Assembly: GCA_964367585.1 (NCBI GenBank)
Contig: CAYIYH010000010.1
Location: 1-55,729, forward strand
Length of the DNA: 55,729 nucleotides
Direction of reading: 5' to 3'
From: CAYJGJ01 sp964367585
GTDB lineage: Bacteria; Bacillota; Clostridia; Peptostreptococcales; Anaerovoracaceae
The notes under the pieces were generated by a model. That model saw nothing but the letters and a program-made list of their open reading frames with translations. It made no database searches and was not told the DNA's origin. The translations under genes and the position numbers were made by a program. Of this stretch, positions 34,702 through 43,985 are shown in pieces. Within the stretch, counting starts at the first letter, position 1, and every line of letters starts with the position of its first letter.

Positions 34702-35788
34702 AAAAGTATTATTCATTACATATATTGATTTTGGAGATCTATCATCTGGTTCTAAGATGCGTCCTCAAAAGATGTATAATGCTTTTTTGGAAGAAGGGCA
34801 CGACGTAAAACTTTTATCAGGAAGACAGTTTTGGTTCGGAAATCCTAAACGAAAAAATAGTGTGATTGAAATATATGAATATTTACAAAAACAAACTCCT
34901 GATATATGTTACATCGAATCATCTATTGAGACAATTTATAAAAAATATGATAGAGATTTAATTAAAAAAATAAACAGCATGGGAATACCTATAGGATATT
35001 ACTTGAGAGATGATCATGAAAAGCTTGGAAAAGAGTTTCTAATAAAACGAAAAGGATTTAAACGAAGCGTAAAAAGCAAAGTAATTGCATATCAAAAACA
35101 AAAAGAAATGAAAATGGTAAAAAAGTATGTAGATATTGTATACTTTCCTACTCAAGAGCTTGCAGATTTATTTCACTTTTACAATAAGGAAGTTCTTCCA
35201 CCAGGAGGAGAACATATTAAATATACAGATAATAAAGATATTAATAAAATTGCAATATGTGTTGGAGGCATCAGTAAAGCTTATGGCACAGATATTCTTT
35301 TAGAAGCTTTTGAGATATTAAATAAAAATATAGAAGACCAGATTAACCAATACAAACTTATATTAATTGGAAGAGAAAAAGAGCTAGCTTTCGTAGAAGA
35401 AAAATATAGAAATACGGAATGGTTGAAAATCGTAACTGCAAGTGGTAATGAATTAATAAAATATTACAACGAAGCTGATATAGGAGTTATTGCAAGACCC
35501 AATTCTTATTATAATAGCTTAGCATTTTCAATTAAAATAATGGAATATATATCACATAACTTACCGATTGTTGTTACTAATAATTTACCCATGAAAAAGT
35601 TTGTTGAACAAAATGGTGTTGGACTAGTAACAGATTATGGAGCGGAGAATTTTGCTAAAGGAATACAGACTATCTTTTCTAATAATGAAAAATTTGTTGA
35701 GTATAAAAAGAATATAAAAGCCTCACTTTCTAAAGACAACTTATGGATACATAGAGTCGAAAAAGTAATAAGTGACTTATTGAAGTAA
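34694..35788 (+). CDS. GT4-like glycosyltransferase, paralogue of the 39519 gene
   Basis: The 364-residue protein shares a distinct pattern with the product at 39519: FGDLSSGSKMRPQKMYNAF near residues 12-30, IPIGYYLRDDH near 96, LPPGGE near 167, and the donor-site IKIMEYISHNLPIVV near 280. The frame is open from a TTG at 34673. ATG 34694 is chosen because GGAGAC lies 4-5 nt upstream and because MSKKVLFITYIDFG matches the relative. It overlaps the previous gene by 8 nt. Confidence 0.8.
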   Translation: MSKKVLFITYIDFGDLSSGSKMRPQKMYNAFLEEGHDVKLLSGRQFWFGNPKRKNSVIEIYEYLQKQTPDICYIESSIETIYKKYDRDLIKKINSMGIPIGYYLRDDHEKLGKEFLIKRKGFKRSVKSKVIAYQKQKEMKMVKKYVDIVYFPTQELADLFHFYNKEVLPPGGEHIKYTDNKDINKIAICVGGISKAYGTDILLEAFEILNKNIEDQINQYKLILIGREKELAFVEEKYRNTEWLKIVTASGNELIKYYNEADIGVIARPNSYYNSLAFSIKIMEYISHNLPIVVTNNLPMKKFVEQNGVGLVTDYGAENFAKGIQTIFSNNEKFVEYKKNIKASLSKDNLWIHRVEKVISDLLK

Positions 35789-35816
35789 AAGGCGTATAAT
35801 TAGGAAATTTACTCTT

Positions 35817-37367
35817 ATGAGAATTAAAAATTATTTAAAGAATCTTAAAATGGGAATTATTAGACAGATTCTTACTGAAATACTAAGATTTGCAGTGAGA
35901 ACTGTTTTTATCTATACACTTTCTGTTGAATTTTTAGGTATTAATGGATTATTTGTTGGTATCTTCGCGGTCTTCGGAGTAGTAGAACTGGGATTTGGAA
36001 ATGCTGTTTTATTTATGCTTTATGAGCCACTTGCGAAACAGAATATTGAAGAAATAAAATCTTTAATGAATTTGTGTAAAAAAGCGTACAGATATGTATC
36101 CTTGTGTATATTTATATTAACTTTAATAACTTTACCTTTTTTGGAATATATAATTAATGGTTATGATAGCACAGTTAATATTTATCTGATTTTTTTAGTT
36201 TTTGCAATTAAAATGATATCAAATTATTTATTCTTTGCATATAAAACTTTAATATTATACGCAGATCAAAAAAAATATGTTGTCTTCAAATATTTGTCAA
36301 TTGCTCAAATATTCATTTGTATTTTCCAAATTGCGGGTTTGTATTTTTTGCGTGATACCCCTGAAATATCCTTTTACTTTTATAATATAATTCAAGTCAT
36401 TATTACTTTAGTATTTAACTTTATTACTGCTAAGAATGTTGATAAATTATATCCGTACTTAAAAGAAAAGAACATTAAAAAACTTGACTCAGTAAAGAAA
36501 CAATATATTTTTAAAAACATTAAAGCACTTTCAATTTCAAAATTAAGTACTGGAACTATGAAATCTATTGACTCTATCGTGATATCGGCAATGATTACAG
36601 GCGGTACAGCGTTGTTAGGAATATATTCAAATTACCTAGTAATAGTAACAAGTGTAAATGCTTTTATTTCAATTGTGTTGTCTTCTATGGATGCGGGTAT
36701 AGGAAATTACTATGTGACAGAAAGTAAAGAAAAAAATAAAGATTTTCTAATGGGCATTGATTTAGCTGTAGGATGGATTCACGGATTTGTTGGTGTTTGT
36801 TTTTTTGTTTTAATGAATCCATTTATAGGAGATATTTGGCTTAATGATAATTATTTACTTTCTGAAATTGCAGTTTTTTTAATTGCACTAACTTATATTA
36901 TTGGGGGAACCTATGGAGGAACTTCGAGATACATTGTCGTTGCCGGATTATATTATGAAGCTAGAATTAAATATATCATTTCCGCGGTGCTTAATATAGT
37001 ACTATCTGTTTTACTTGTAGCTCTCGGATTTGGCATTGAAGGAGTAATACTTGCGACGGTAATGTGCACTTTTGGCGCTAACAGTTTTCTTCCATATATT
37101 GTAGCAAAACATGTTTTTAAAGAGAGTTCAAAATCATACTATATATATTCTCTGCGGCTATTGTTACTTGTAGTATCGACTGCATTATTAACAAAATACT
37201 TAGCAGAAGTATTATTTACAGGAAATGACATTTTTGCATTTCTTGGGAAAAGTTTCATTTGTGTACTCGTCCCAAACATAACTTGGTATATTATTTATAG
37301 GAAAACTGAAAGTTTTAGTTTTCTTATAAGAAAATTAAAACAGATGTTTAATAGTATAAAGAAATAG
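35817..37367 (+). CDS. Polysaccharide flippase (Wzx-like, MATE/MOP superfamily)
   Basis: The 516-residue protein has about 14 transmembrane helices. A start RQILTEILRFAVRTVFIYTL and a FLGINGLFVGIFAVFGVVELGFG segment (split over residues about 40-62) are typical of capsule repeat-unit flippases. It should move the undecaprenyl-linked repeat unit outward for the polymerase. It lies at the end of the second large sub-operon; a 132-nt gap with a new promoter follows. A second flippase is encoded at 46719. Confidence 0.88.
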   Translation: MRIKNYLKNLKMGIIRQILTEILRFAVRTVFIYTLSVEFLGINGLFVGIFAVFGVVELGFGNAVLFMLYEPLAKQNIEEIKSLMNLCKKAYRYVSLCIFILTLITLPFLEYIINGYDSTVNIYLIFLVFAIKMISNYLFFAYKTLILYADQKKYVVFKYLSIAQIFICIFQIAGLYFLRDTPEISFYFYNIIQVIITLVFNFITAKNVDKLYPYLKEKNIKKLDSVKKQYIFKNIKALSISKLSTGTMKSIDSIVISAMITGGTALLGIYSNYLVIVTSVNAFISIVLSSMDAGIGNYYVTESKEKNKDFLMGIDLAVGWIHGFVGVCFFVLMNPFIGDIWLNDNYLLSEIAVFLIALTYIIGGTYGGTSRYIVVAGLYYEARIKYIISAVLNIVLSVLLVALGFGIEGVILATVMCTFGANSFLPYIVAKHVFKESSKSYYIYSLRLLLLVVSTALLTKYLAEVLFTGNDIFAFLGKSFICVLVPNITWYIIYRKTESFSFLIRKLKQMFNSIKK

Positions 37368-37427
37368 TTATATATAATCAATATATTTTCTCGAATATAT
37401 GCAAGTAGAAATTTAAAATTCGTTCTC

Positions 37428-37456
37428 TTACTTCGAGAACATTAGAATGTTACTAT
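37428..37456 (+). promoter_or_regulatory. Promoter of the 4,6-dehydratase sub-operon
   Basis: TTACTT (37428-37433) and TACTAT (37451-37456) are 17 nt apart, with TGT before the -10 box. The -35 box sits in the loop and arm of a GTTCTC/GAGAAC hairpin (37422-37440), which could be an operator. The start codon is 43 nt downstream. Confidence 0.55.
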
Positions 37457-37499
37457 TACTAAATAGATACGAAAAGGTATTGATAAAAGGAAGTATTTA

Positions 37500-39494
37500 A
37501 TGAAAATGAAAAGTACTAAAATATCCGAAAATTTTAGAATCGGAACAGCTATTCCGATAAAAATATTCCTCGTACTGTGTGATGTGTTTGCGGTTAATGC
37601 CGCTTCATATTTTACAATATGGCTGCGATTTGGATTGCAGACGTATGCAATACCACCATACGTTATCCAAAATCTAATAGATATGGCCTTAATTAATACT
37701 GCGGGAACTATAATTATTTTTTATTTTTTTCATTTGTATAATAGTCTGTGGAGATATGCAAGCATTAAGGAAATAGGATATGTTTTGCAAGCATGTGTGG
37801 CGTCCTCTATTTTAAATATCGGCCTTTACTACATAATGGATAAAAATATATTTAGATCATATTATATTACATTTCCTGCAATACTAATTTTTCTAGTAGT
37901 TGCAATAAGATTTTCATATAGAACTCTAAGAATATTTTATCGCTCAAGCATTAAAAGCCGAAATCGAATAAATACAATGATTATTGGCGGTGGAGATGCA
38001 TGTAGTTTAGTAATGAAAGAGCTCGATAATAGTATTTCTTCGGAGAATAATATATGCTGCATAATAGACGATGATATTTCTAAAAAAGGTCAATATATCC
38101 ATGGAGTGAAGATCGTAGGCGGACGAGATAAAATTCTTGAGTATGTAAAGAAACTTTCAATTCGAGAGATAGTTGTCGCTATTCCGAGTGCCTCTAGGGT
38201 AACAATTAGCGATATCGTTAATTTATGTCAACAAGCAGATAATTGTAAATTAAGAATCCTACCTAGTGTATATCAACTTGTATCTGGTGATGTAACCGTT
38301 TCGAGAATTAGGAACGTAAATATTGAAGATCTACTTGGTAGGGAGGTTATAGATATAACTACCGAAAAAATTGGACGGCATGTGAGCGGAAAGGTTGTAT
38401 TAGTCACTGGAGCGGGAGGCAGTATCGGTAGTGAACTTTGTAGGCAGATTGCTGCTAATGGCGTAGAGCAGTTAATAATGCTAGATATTTATGAAAATGG
38501 AATGTATGCAGTTCAACAGGAACTTACGTATAGTTATCCTAATTTGAACATTGTAGCACTCGTAGCATCTGTCAGAAACAATAGAAAAATGGAAACTATA
38601 TTCGAACAGTATAGACCTAATATCGTGTATCATGCGGCGGCGCATAAGCATGTGCCACTTATGGAAACTAGTCCAAACGAAGCTGTTAAAAACAATGTTT
38701 TTGGAACATATAAAGTAGCTCTCAATTCCAGTAAGTTTGGTGTGGAAAAATTCATATTGATTTCTACTGACAAAGCAGTAAATCCAACAAATATAATGGG
38801 CGCTACAAAAAGAATCTGCGAGATGATAATACAGATGTTTAACGAAAAATCAGAAACAGAATTTAGCGCTGTTAGATTTGGAAATGTTTTAGGAAGTAAT
38901 GGTAGTGTAATTCCTATATTTAAAGACCAAATAGCAGCGGGTGGCCCACTCACAGTCACTCATCCGGATGTAATTAGATATTTTATGACTATCCCTGAGG
39001 CGGTAGCATTAGTATTAGAGGCAGGGACAAAAGCCAAGGGTGGTGAGATATTCGTGCTAGACATGGGTGAGCCTGTGAAGATATTAGATTTGGCAAAAAA
39101 CTTAATAAGATTATCTGGTTTTAGTGAGGAAGATATAGAAATTAAATTTACAGGACTTAGACCAGGTGAAAAATTGTATGAAGAATTGCTTATGGATGAA
39201 GAAGGTTTACAACGCACAGACAATGAACTTATTTTCGTTGGAAATCCAATAGAATATGATAGAGAAAAATTCATAAAAAAATTAGATTATTTGTATTATG
39301 TAGTGGGTCTTGAAACAGATGATACGAAATCAATTGTATCTAATATTATAAAAGAGTATAAGCCAAAAGGTGTAGATGTAATAAAAATAAAAGGAGATAA
39401 TTCATTCTTACTTAACGAGAATATGAATGTCGAAAGGTTTGTAAGTGAGACCTTCATTGGTAAAGCACTAAAAAAGGGTAAATCGATTGAGTGA
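37500..39494 (+). CDS. CapD/PglF-type UDP-N-acetylglucosamine 4,6-dehydratase
   Basis: The 664-residue protein has four N-terminal transmembrane helices (about residues 15-140), a first Rossmann region with MIIGGGDACSLVM near 160, and the catalytic extended-SDR domain with VLVTGAGGSIGSELC near 300. Its STDKAVNPTNIMGATKR near 421-437 has Met in place of the usual Tyr (MGATK), as in PglF/FlaA1 dehydratases. It makes UDP-4-keto-6-deoxy-HexNAc, the substrate expected for the aminotransferase at 23064. AAAAGGAAG lies upstream of the ATG, with a promoter at 37428-37456. Confidence 0.92.
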   Translation: MKMKSTKISENFRIGTAIPIKIFLVLCDVFAVNAASYFTIWLRFGLQTYAIPPYVIQNLIDMALINTAGTIIIFYFFHLYNSLWRYASIKEIGYVLQACVASSILNIGLYYIMDKNIFRSYYITFPAILIFLVVAIRFSYRTLRIFYRSSIKSRNRINTMIIGGGDACSLVMKELDNSISSENNICCIIDDDISKKGQYIHGVKIVGGRDKILEYVKKLSIREIVVAIPSASRVTISDIVNLCQQADNCKLRILPSVYQLVSGDVTVSRIRNVNIEDLLGREVIDITTEKIGRHVSGKVVLVTGAGGSIGSELCRQIAANGVEQLIMLDIYENGMYAVQQELTYSYPNLNIVALVASVRNNRKMETIFEQYRPNIVYHAAAHKHVPLMETSPNEAVKNNVFGTYKVALNSSKFGVEKFILISTDKAVNPTNIMGATKRICEMIIQMFNEKSETEFSAVRFGNVLGSNGSVIPIFKDQIAAGGPLTVTHPDVIRYFMTIPEAVALVLEAGTKAKGGEIFVLDMGEPVKILDLAKNLIRLSGFSEEDIEIKFTGLRPGEKLYEELLMDEEGLQRTDNELIFVGNPIEYDREKFIKKLDYLYYVVGLETDDTKSIVSNIIKEYKPKGVDVIKIKGDNSFLLNENMNVERFVSETFIGKALKKGKSIE

Positions 39495-39518
39495 TTTGAT
39501 TTTAGGAATGAGCTAATC

Positions 39519-40703
39519 ATGGATAATATGAATAAGGTACAGTTATTATACATCGTATTTGTAGATATGGATAAAGAACCTCAGAGCGGATCATCTGTAA
39601 GACCTGCAAGGATGTACGAAGCTTTTCAAGACATGAACGTAGAAGTAAAACTTGTACATGGAATCAACAACGATAGAAGTGTTAGAAATAATGCTATAAA
39701 AGATGTGTCTGAGTGGCTCAAATACAATACTCCTGATTTATGCTATATTGAACCTCCATCGGGTCCTTTGAGGTATTTTTGCGATAGAAAATTAATAAGA
39801 AACCTGTATAAAAAGGGAATTCCTATCGGCATTTACTATCGAGATGCTCACTGGAAATTCCCTGAATTTGGAAGAGAAGAGCGACCTACTGATATTAAGT
39901 CTATAATAAAAAATAAAATTATAGTCGCGATGCAAAAAAGAGACCTTAACATGTGGAAAAAATATTCCACTATTATGTATTTCACAAGCAAATCATTTAG
40001 TGATTACTTTGATTTTAAAAGAAAAGAGCTCCTTCCTCCGGGGTGTCAAATAATATCAAATAACAGTGTTTCATCGCAAAAAAATGAGGAAGTCTTAAGA
40101 TATAAAAAAATAAGTATTGATGCCTGTAAAATACCTGTTGGAATATTTGTAGGTACAACTTCTGCTGTATATGGAACCAATATACTACTCGATGCTGCAT
40201 ATGAAGTAAATAAAAATGGAGTGAATTTCAAATTAATTATCGTAACTCCAGAAAAAAGTTGGAGAATATTTTTAACGCAAAATTCAAAATATCGAGAAAT
40301 GAAAAATGAGTGGTTAGAAGTGTATCACTTAAACGATGGAGACGATTTACATAAATTATATGAGATGTCAGATTTTGCTTTACTTTCGTTTAAAAAGATG
40401 GTGTACACGGATTTTGCACTACCTATTAAACTTTTTGAATACATTTCGCATGATTTACCCGTTGTTTCAACAGACTGTAACGAAGTAAAATCACTTGTTG
40501 AGCAATATGATATCGGCATAGTCACAAAAGCATCTGTAGATGAATATTCAAAAGGTATTCGTAAAATGATAGAAAATGCAGAAAACAGAAAGACATTTAG
40601 ACAGAATTGTGCTAGTGCAAAAAAAATAAACTCGTGGCATATCAGAGCAAAAAAAATAATAGATGATTTTGATATTAAGGGAAAAAGTAATGTTACAAAA
40701 TAA
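39519..40703 (+). CDS. GT4-like glycosyltransferase, paralogue of the 34694 gene
   Basis: The 394-residue protein carries the same unusual segments as its relative: SGSSVRPARMYEAF near residues 25-38, IPIGIYYRDAHWKFPEFG near 103, LPPGCQ near 169, and IKLFEYISHDLPVVS near 305. No membrane segments are seen. AGGAATGAG precedes the ATG. It overlaps the downstream polymerase/ligase gene by 14 nt. The two relatives flank the Wzx and dehydratase genes, consistent with duplication of a transferase between two repeat-unit pathways. Confidence 0.8.
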   Translation: MDNMNKVQLLYIVFVDMDKEPQSGSSVRPARMYEAFQDMNVEVKLVHGINNDRSVRNNAIKDVSEWLKYNTPDLCYIEPPSGPLRYFCDRKLIRNLYKKGIPIGIYYRDAHWKFPEFGREERPTDIKSIIKNKIIVAMQKRDLNMWKKYSTIMYFTSKSFSDYFDFKRKELLPPGCQIISNNSVSSQKNEEVLRYKKISIDACKIPVGIFVGTTSAVYGTNILLDAAYEVNKNGVNFKLIIVTPEKSWRIFLTQNSKYREMKNEWLEVYHLNDGDDLHKLYEMSDFALLSFKKMVYTDFALPIKLFEYISHDLPVVSTDCNEVKSLVEQYDIGIVTKASVDEYSKGIRKMIENAENRKTFRQNCASAKKINSWHIRAKKIIDDFDIKGKSNVTK

Positions 40704-42183
40704 ATTGATTAGCTATGTTTTTATTCCGATAGGAAAAAGAATTGACAGATTATCCAATAGAACGAAAGATGAAATCGCAATATTGAGTATGATATCTTTA
40801 TTTATATTATTATTCTTGCGAACTTCTGGAATCGTTTCTTCGTTTCCTGTTATTTTTATAGTAGGCGGGATATTTTTGATTTTGTTTCTTTCTATGTTTT
40901 TGCATGGGAAAATGAATGCCGTAAATTTTCATCCTATCTTATTCCCACTCTGGTTAAGTATTGGTGTACTACTACTAATCTCTGCAGTTGTTAATAGTAC
41001 TTTTGAATATGTTCCAAATGCTTCTATTTTTTTGCTCGTAATGCCTGTTTGTTTCATAATTATCGCAAATTCTGAATTTGATAGATTCTTTACGATAATT
41101 AATAAAGCGGCAATATTCTCATTTGTAATATATTTAATTTGGTCACATGTAGTAAATAATTCAATCGGAGAGTATAATGTGTATTCTGGATTGATGCCTA
41201 ATCAAAATGGTACGATGAGATTTTTAATAATACCAATAGTAATATTATTAATAGAAATAATTACTTCACGTAAAAATTACCCATTGAATATTTTTTGTTA
41301 TATATTAGCAGGTGCTAGTATTGCAAGTCTATACTACACCGCTTCTAGAGCCGGATTTGTGGCTTTTACCGTTGCTCTAATTGCGATTGTCTTAGTAAAG
41401 ATTACTGACTTAAAAAAGAAAAAGTATAAACTATTATTATGTAAATTATTGGGTGTTTTTTTTATCGCATTTTTTTTTATAATCAATCTTTTTCCGATAT
41501 ATAGTGTTGGAACAATATGGGATGTAGAAATAAAATATGATGGAGATCGAAAGGAAGCGTTTAAAGCATATAGTAATAAAGTGGTTTTGGACATAACAAA
41601 CGAAGAAAGAGATCCGTCACATAGTATTATAGACAAATCAATCGAAGAGAATGGTGAAGAAAATATGACCACCCAACCTATTGATGAAAATGCTACGAAT
41701 GAAGATGGTGTAGAAGAAAAGAATGTAACCGAAGGGCAACTTGCTCTAGAACGGATATCCACAGGGAGAACCGTTATATGGAGAGAATTCATTAATCGAA
41801 TAAACCTGTTTGGAAATAGCAAAGATGTTTTACCAATTGAAATACCAGAAGACGACGATGTAAGAATAAATTCTGCACATAATATTTATCTAGAAATGAT
41901 ATTTAAAGGTGGGATATTTTCTGGTGTAGCATATTTAATTGTCACGATTTTCTGTGGGATTAAATCTTTCGGTTATGCGATTAAATCAAATGATATGAGA
42001 TACGCAATAGAACCGCTACTTATTGCATTAATATATGGTAGCATTGGTATGTTTGATTCTATTTCATTTGTACCATTTGTCGATATGCTTACGATGTTTT
42101 ATTACTTATCGCTAAGCTTCTTTATGTGTCGAATCATGCCAAAAGTAAAGGAAGTTGCTACGAATATGACTTCCGAGGAATAA
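40690..42183 (+). CDS. O-antigen ligase/polymerase family membrane protein
   Basis: The 497-residue protein has about 11-12 transmembrane segments and a large acidic extracytoplasmic loop of roughly 120 residues (about 275-400). It ends with the Wzy/WaaL-type INSAHNIYLEMIFKGG. A YYTASRAGF segment near 215 is also typical. It could ligate finished polymer to the wall or be a third polymerase. It differs from the paralogous pair at 30845 and 45305. ATG 40690 is chosen over the frame start at 40663 because AAGGG lies 8 nt upstream. Confidence 0.78.
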   Translation: MLQNKLISYVFIPIGKRIDRLSNRTKDEIAILSMISLFILLFLRTSGIVSSFPVIFIVGGIFLILFLSMFLHGKMNAVNFHPILFPLWLSIGVLLLISAVVNSTFEYVPNASIFLLVMPVCFIIIANSEFDRFFTIINKAAIFSFVIYLIWSHVVNNSIGEYNVYSGLMPNQNGTMRFLIIPIVILLIEIITSRKNYPLNIFCYILAGASIASLYYTASRAGFVAFTVALIAIVLVKITDLKKKKYKLLLCKLLGVFFIAFFFIINLFPIYSVGTIWDVEIKYDGDRKEAFKAYSNKVVLDITNEERDPSHSIIDKSIEENGEENMTTQPIDENATNEDGVEEKNVTEGQLALERISTGRTVIWREFINRINLFGNSKDVLPIEIPEDDDVRINSAHNIYLEMIFKGGIFSGVAYLIVTIFCGIKSFGYAIKSNDMRYAIEPLLIALIYGSIGMFDSISFVPFVDMLTMFYYLSLSFFMCRIMPKVKEVATNMTSEE

Positions 42184-42222
42184 TTATTTTTAACACTGGA
42201 TAAATAGTTAAGGAGTAAATGT

Positions 42223-43317
42223 TTGAAAATATTAGTTGCATGCGCTAACTATCCTAATAATGAAGGTGGCAAATTGCTTTATTACGCACATATGAGAAAT
42301 TTATCATATGTTAAGTATGGTATAGAAGTTACTGTCCTTAATTTTGCAGCCAATGATAACTATCAAATTGATGGAATTAGTGTAATTACACTTAAAGAAT
42401 ATAAAAGATATAATATTCAATATGATGTCTTAGTGTGTCATGCGCCGAATATTCGTAACCATTATAAGTTTTTGAAAAAATATATTTCTGAATTCCGAAA
42501 AATATTAATGATATTTCATGGACATGAAATTTTAAAAATAAATGAAGTATACCCTAAGCCGTACAAGTATAATAAAAAAGCAATCGTGAAAATGTGTATT
42601 CAGAATACTTATGATCGTATAAAATTAAAATTGTGGAATAGGTTTATAATTGAAAATGTTACGAAATTAGAACTGATATTTGTAAGCAATCAACTGTATA
42701 AACAATTCATGAAATATGTCGGAGTTATACCTCAATCAGAAGATATAAAGTATCATATAATACACAATGCGGTTAGTCCATTTTTTGAGAATAATATATA
42801 TGATTCTACTTCCGAGAAAAAATTTGATTTTATAACGATAAGGTCTAATATTGATTCTTCTACATATTGCATAGATTTAATTAATAAGATGGCCTTTCAA
42901 AATTCAAAAAAGAGTTTTTTAGTTATCGGTAAAGGGGAGTACTTTAAAATATATGACAATGCACCAAATATTGTTTGGATTAATGAAAGCATGAACCATG
43001 ATCGTCTGATAGAATACATTAATTCAGCTAGAATTGCGCTCATGCCAACCAGAAATGACTCACAAGGGTTAATGTCGTGTGAACTTGCTACATTTGGAAT
43101 TCCTTTAATTACTTCAGATATCGAGGTTTGCCACGAGATGTTCGATAAAGATTTTGATGTAATTTATATTGATAATGATTTAGAAGAATTCAACTTAGAT
43201 GCGATTTTAAATGAACTTCCGGTGGTAAGCACACATGATAAAAATGAAAAATTTTTCGTTGCTAATACGCTCATTAAGGAGATTGAAATACTCAAATCAA
43301 TTTCGATAAAAGAGTAG
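42223..43317 (+). CDS. GT4-family glycosyltransferase
   Basis: The 364-residue GT-B protein begins KILVACANYPNNEGGKLLYY. It has LMIFHGHEILKINEVYPKPY near residues 92-111 and the donor-site MPTRNDSQGLMSCELATFG near 273, with Glu in EX7E-like spacing, followed by DIEVCHEMF. It starts at TTG 42223, with AAGGAG 7 nt upstream. It lies 39 nt after the ligase-like gene. The sugar is unknown. Confidence 0.82.
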   Translation: MKILVACANYPNNEGGKLLYYAHMRNLSYVKYGIEVTVLNFAANDNYQIDGISVITLKEYKRYNIQYDVLVCHAPNIRNHYKFLKKYISEFRKILMIFHGHEILKINEVYPKPYKYNKKAIVKMCIQNTYDRIKLKLWNRFIIENVTKLELIFVSNQLYKQFMKYVGVIPQSEDIKYHIIHNAVSPFFENNIYDSTSEKKFDFITIRSNIDSSTYCIDLINKMAFQNSKKSFLVIGKGEYFKIYDNAPNIVWINESMNHDRLIEYINSARIALMPTRNDSQGLMSCELATFGIPLITSDIEVCHEMFDKDFDVIYIDNDLEEFNLDAILNELPVVSTHDKNEKFFVANTLIKEIEILKSISIKE

Positions 43318-43408
43318 AAAAATCAAATTTTGCTTTAATCACATTGTATTATATGATATATTATTAGGCGGTTAATGTTAAACAATAGCGATAAAAATGG
43401 AGAGAAAA

Positions 43409-43984
43409 ATGGAATACTACATACATGAAAGCAGTTATATTGACCCAAGTGCATTGGTTGGAAATGGAACTAAGATATGGCATTTTAGTCATATTATGAA
43501 GAATTCAATAGTTGGCCAGAATTGTAACATAGGACAAAATGTTGTCATTTCTCCTGACTGTAAAATTGGTAACGGGGTGAAGATTCAAAACAATGTGTCA
43601 GTATATACTGGTGTTGAAGTTGAGGATGGCGTATTCTTAGGCCCTTCATGTGTATTTACTAATGTTATTAATCCGAGGGCTTTTATAGAAAGAAAAGAAG
43701 AATACAAAAAGACAGTTGTAAAATATGGCGCATCCATAGGAGCGAATGCGACAATAGTATGTGGTTACGACATAGGTCGATATGCTTTAATTGGCGCAGG
43801 TGCTGTAATAACTAAAGATGTTCCTGATTATGCTTTAATGGTGGGGAATCCAGCGCGAAGAATTGGATGGGTTTGTGTATGCGGCAATACCCTAAAATTT
43901 GACGACAAAGACGCAACTATATGTATACATTGTGAAAGAAAATATAAGAGTGAAAATAATAAAATAGAAGAGGTTGAAAAATAA
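43409..43984 (+). CDS. wbpD: UDP-2-acetamido-3-amino-2,3-dideoxy-glucuronate N-acetyltransferase (WbpD-like)
   Basis: The 191-residue enzyme is a left-handed beta-helix acyltransferase with hexapeptide repeats from YIDPSALVGNG to GRYALIGAGAVITKDVPDY. The KIWHFSHIM segment near residue 22 carries the catalytic His of the WbpD group. A small C-terminal Cys motif (CVCG then CIHC) is also seen in relatives. It acetylates the 3-amino group of a UDP-amino-uronic acid. ATG 43409 is chosen over 43397 because GGAGAG lies 4-5 nt before it. It is 1 nt upstream of wbpA. Confidence 0.88.
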   Translation: MEYYIHESSYIDPSALVGNGTKIWHFSHIMKNSIVGQNCNIGQNVVISPDCKIGNGVKIQNNVSVYTGVEVEDGVFLGPSCVFTNVINPRAFIERKEEYKKTVVKYGASIGANATIVCGYDIGRYALIGAGAVITKDVPDYALMVGNPARRIGWVCVCGNTLKFDDKDATICIHCERKYKSENNKIEEVEK

Positions 43985-43985
43985 A

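Noticed and set aside
37422..37440. GTTCTC/GAGAAC hairpin considered as a terminator for the wzx gene
   Set aside because: No T run follows, and it overlaps the -35 box of a plausible promoter; an operator is more likely.
41334..41822. A 162-codon antisense frame in the ligase-like gene
   Set aside because: It is explained by the coding bias of the real gene on the plus strand.
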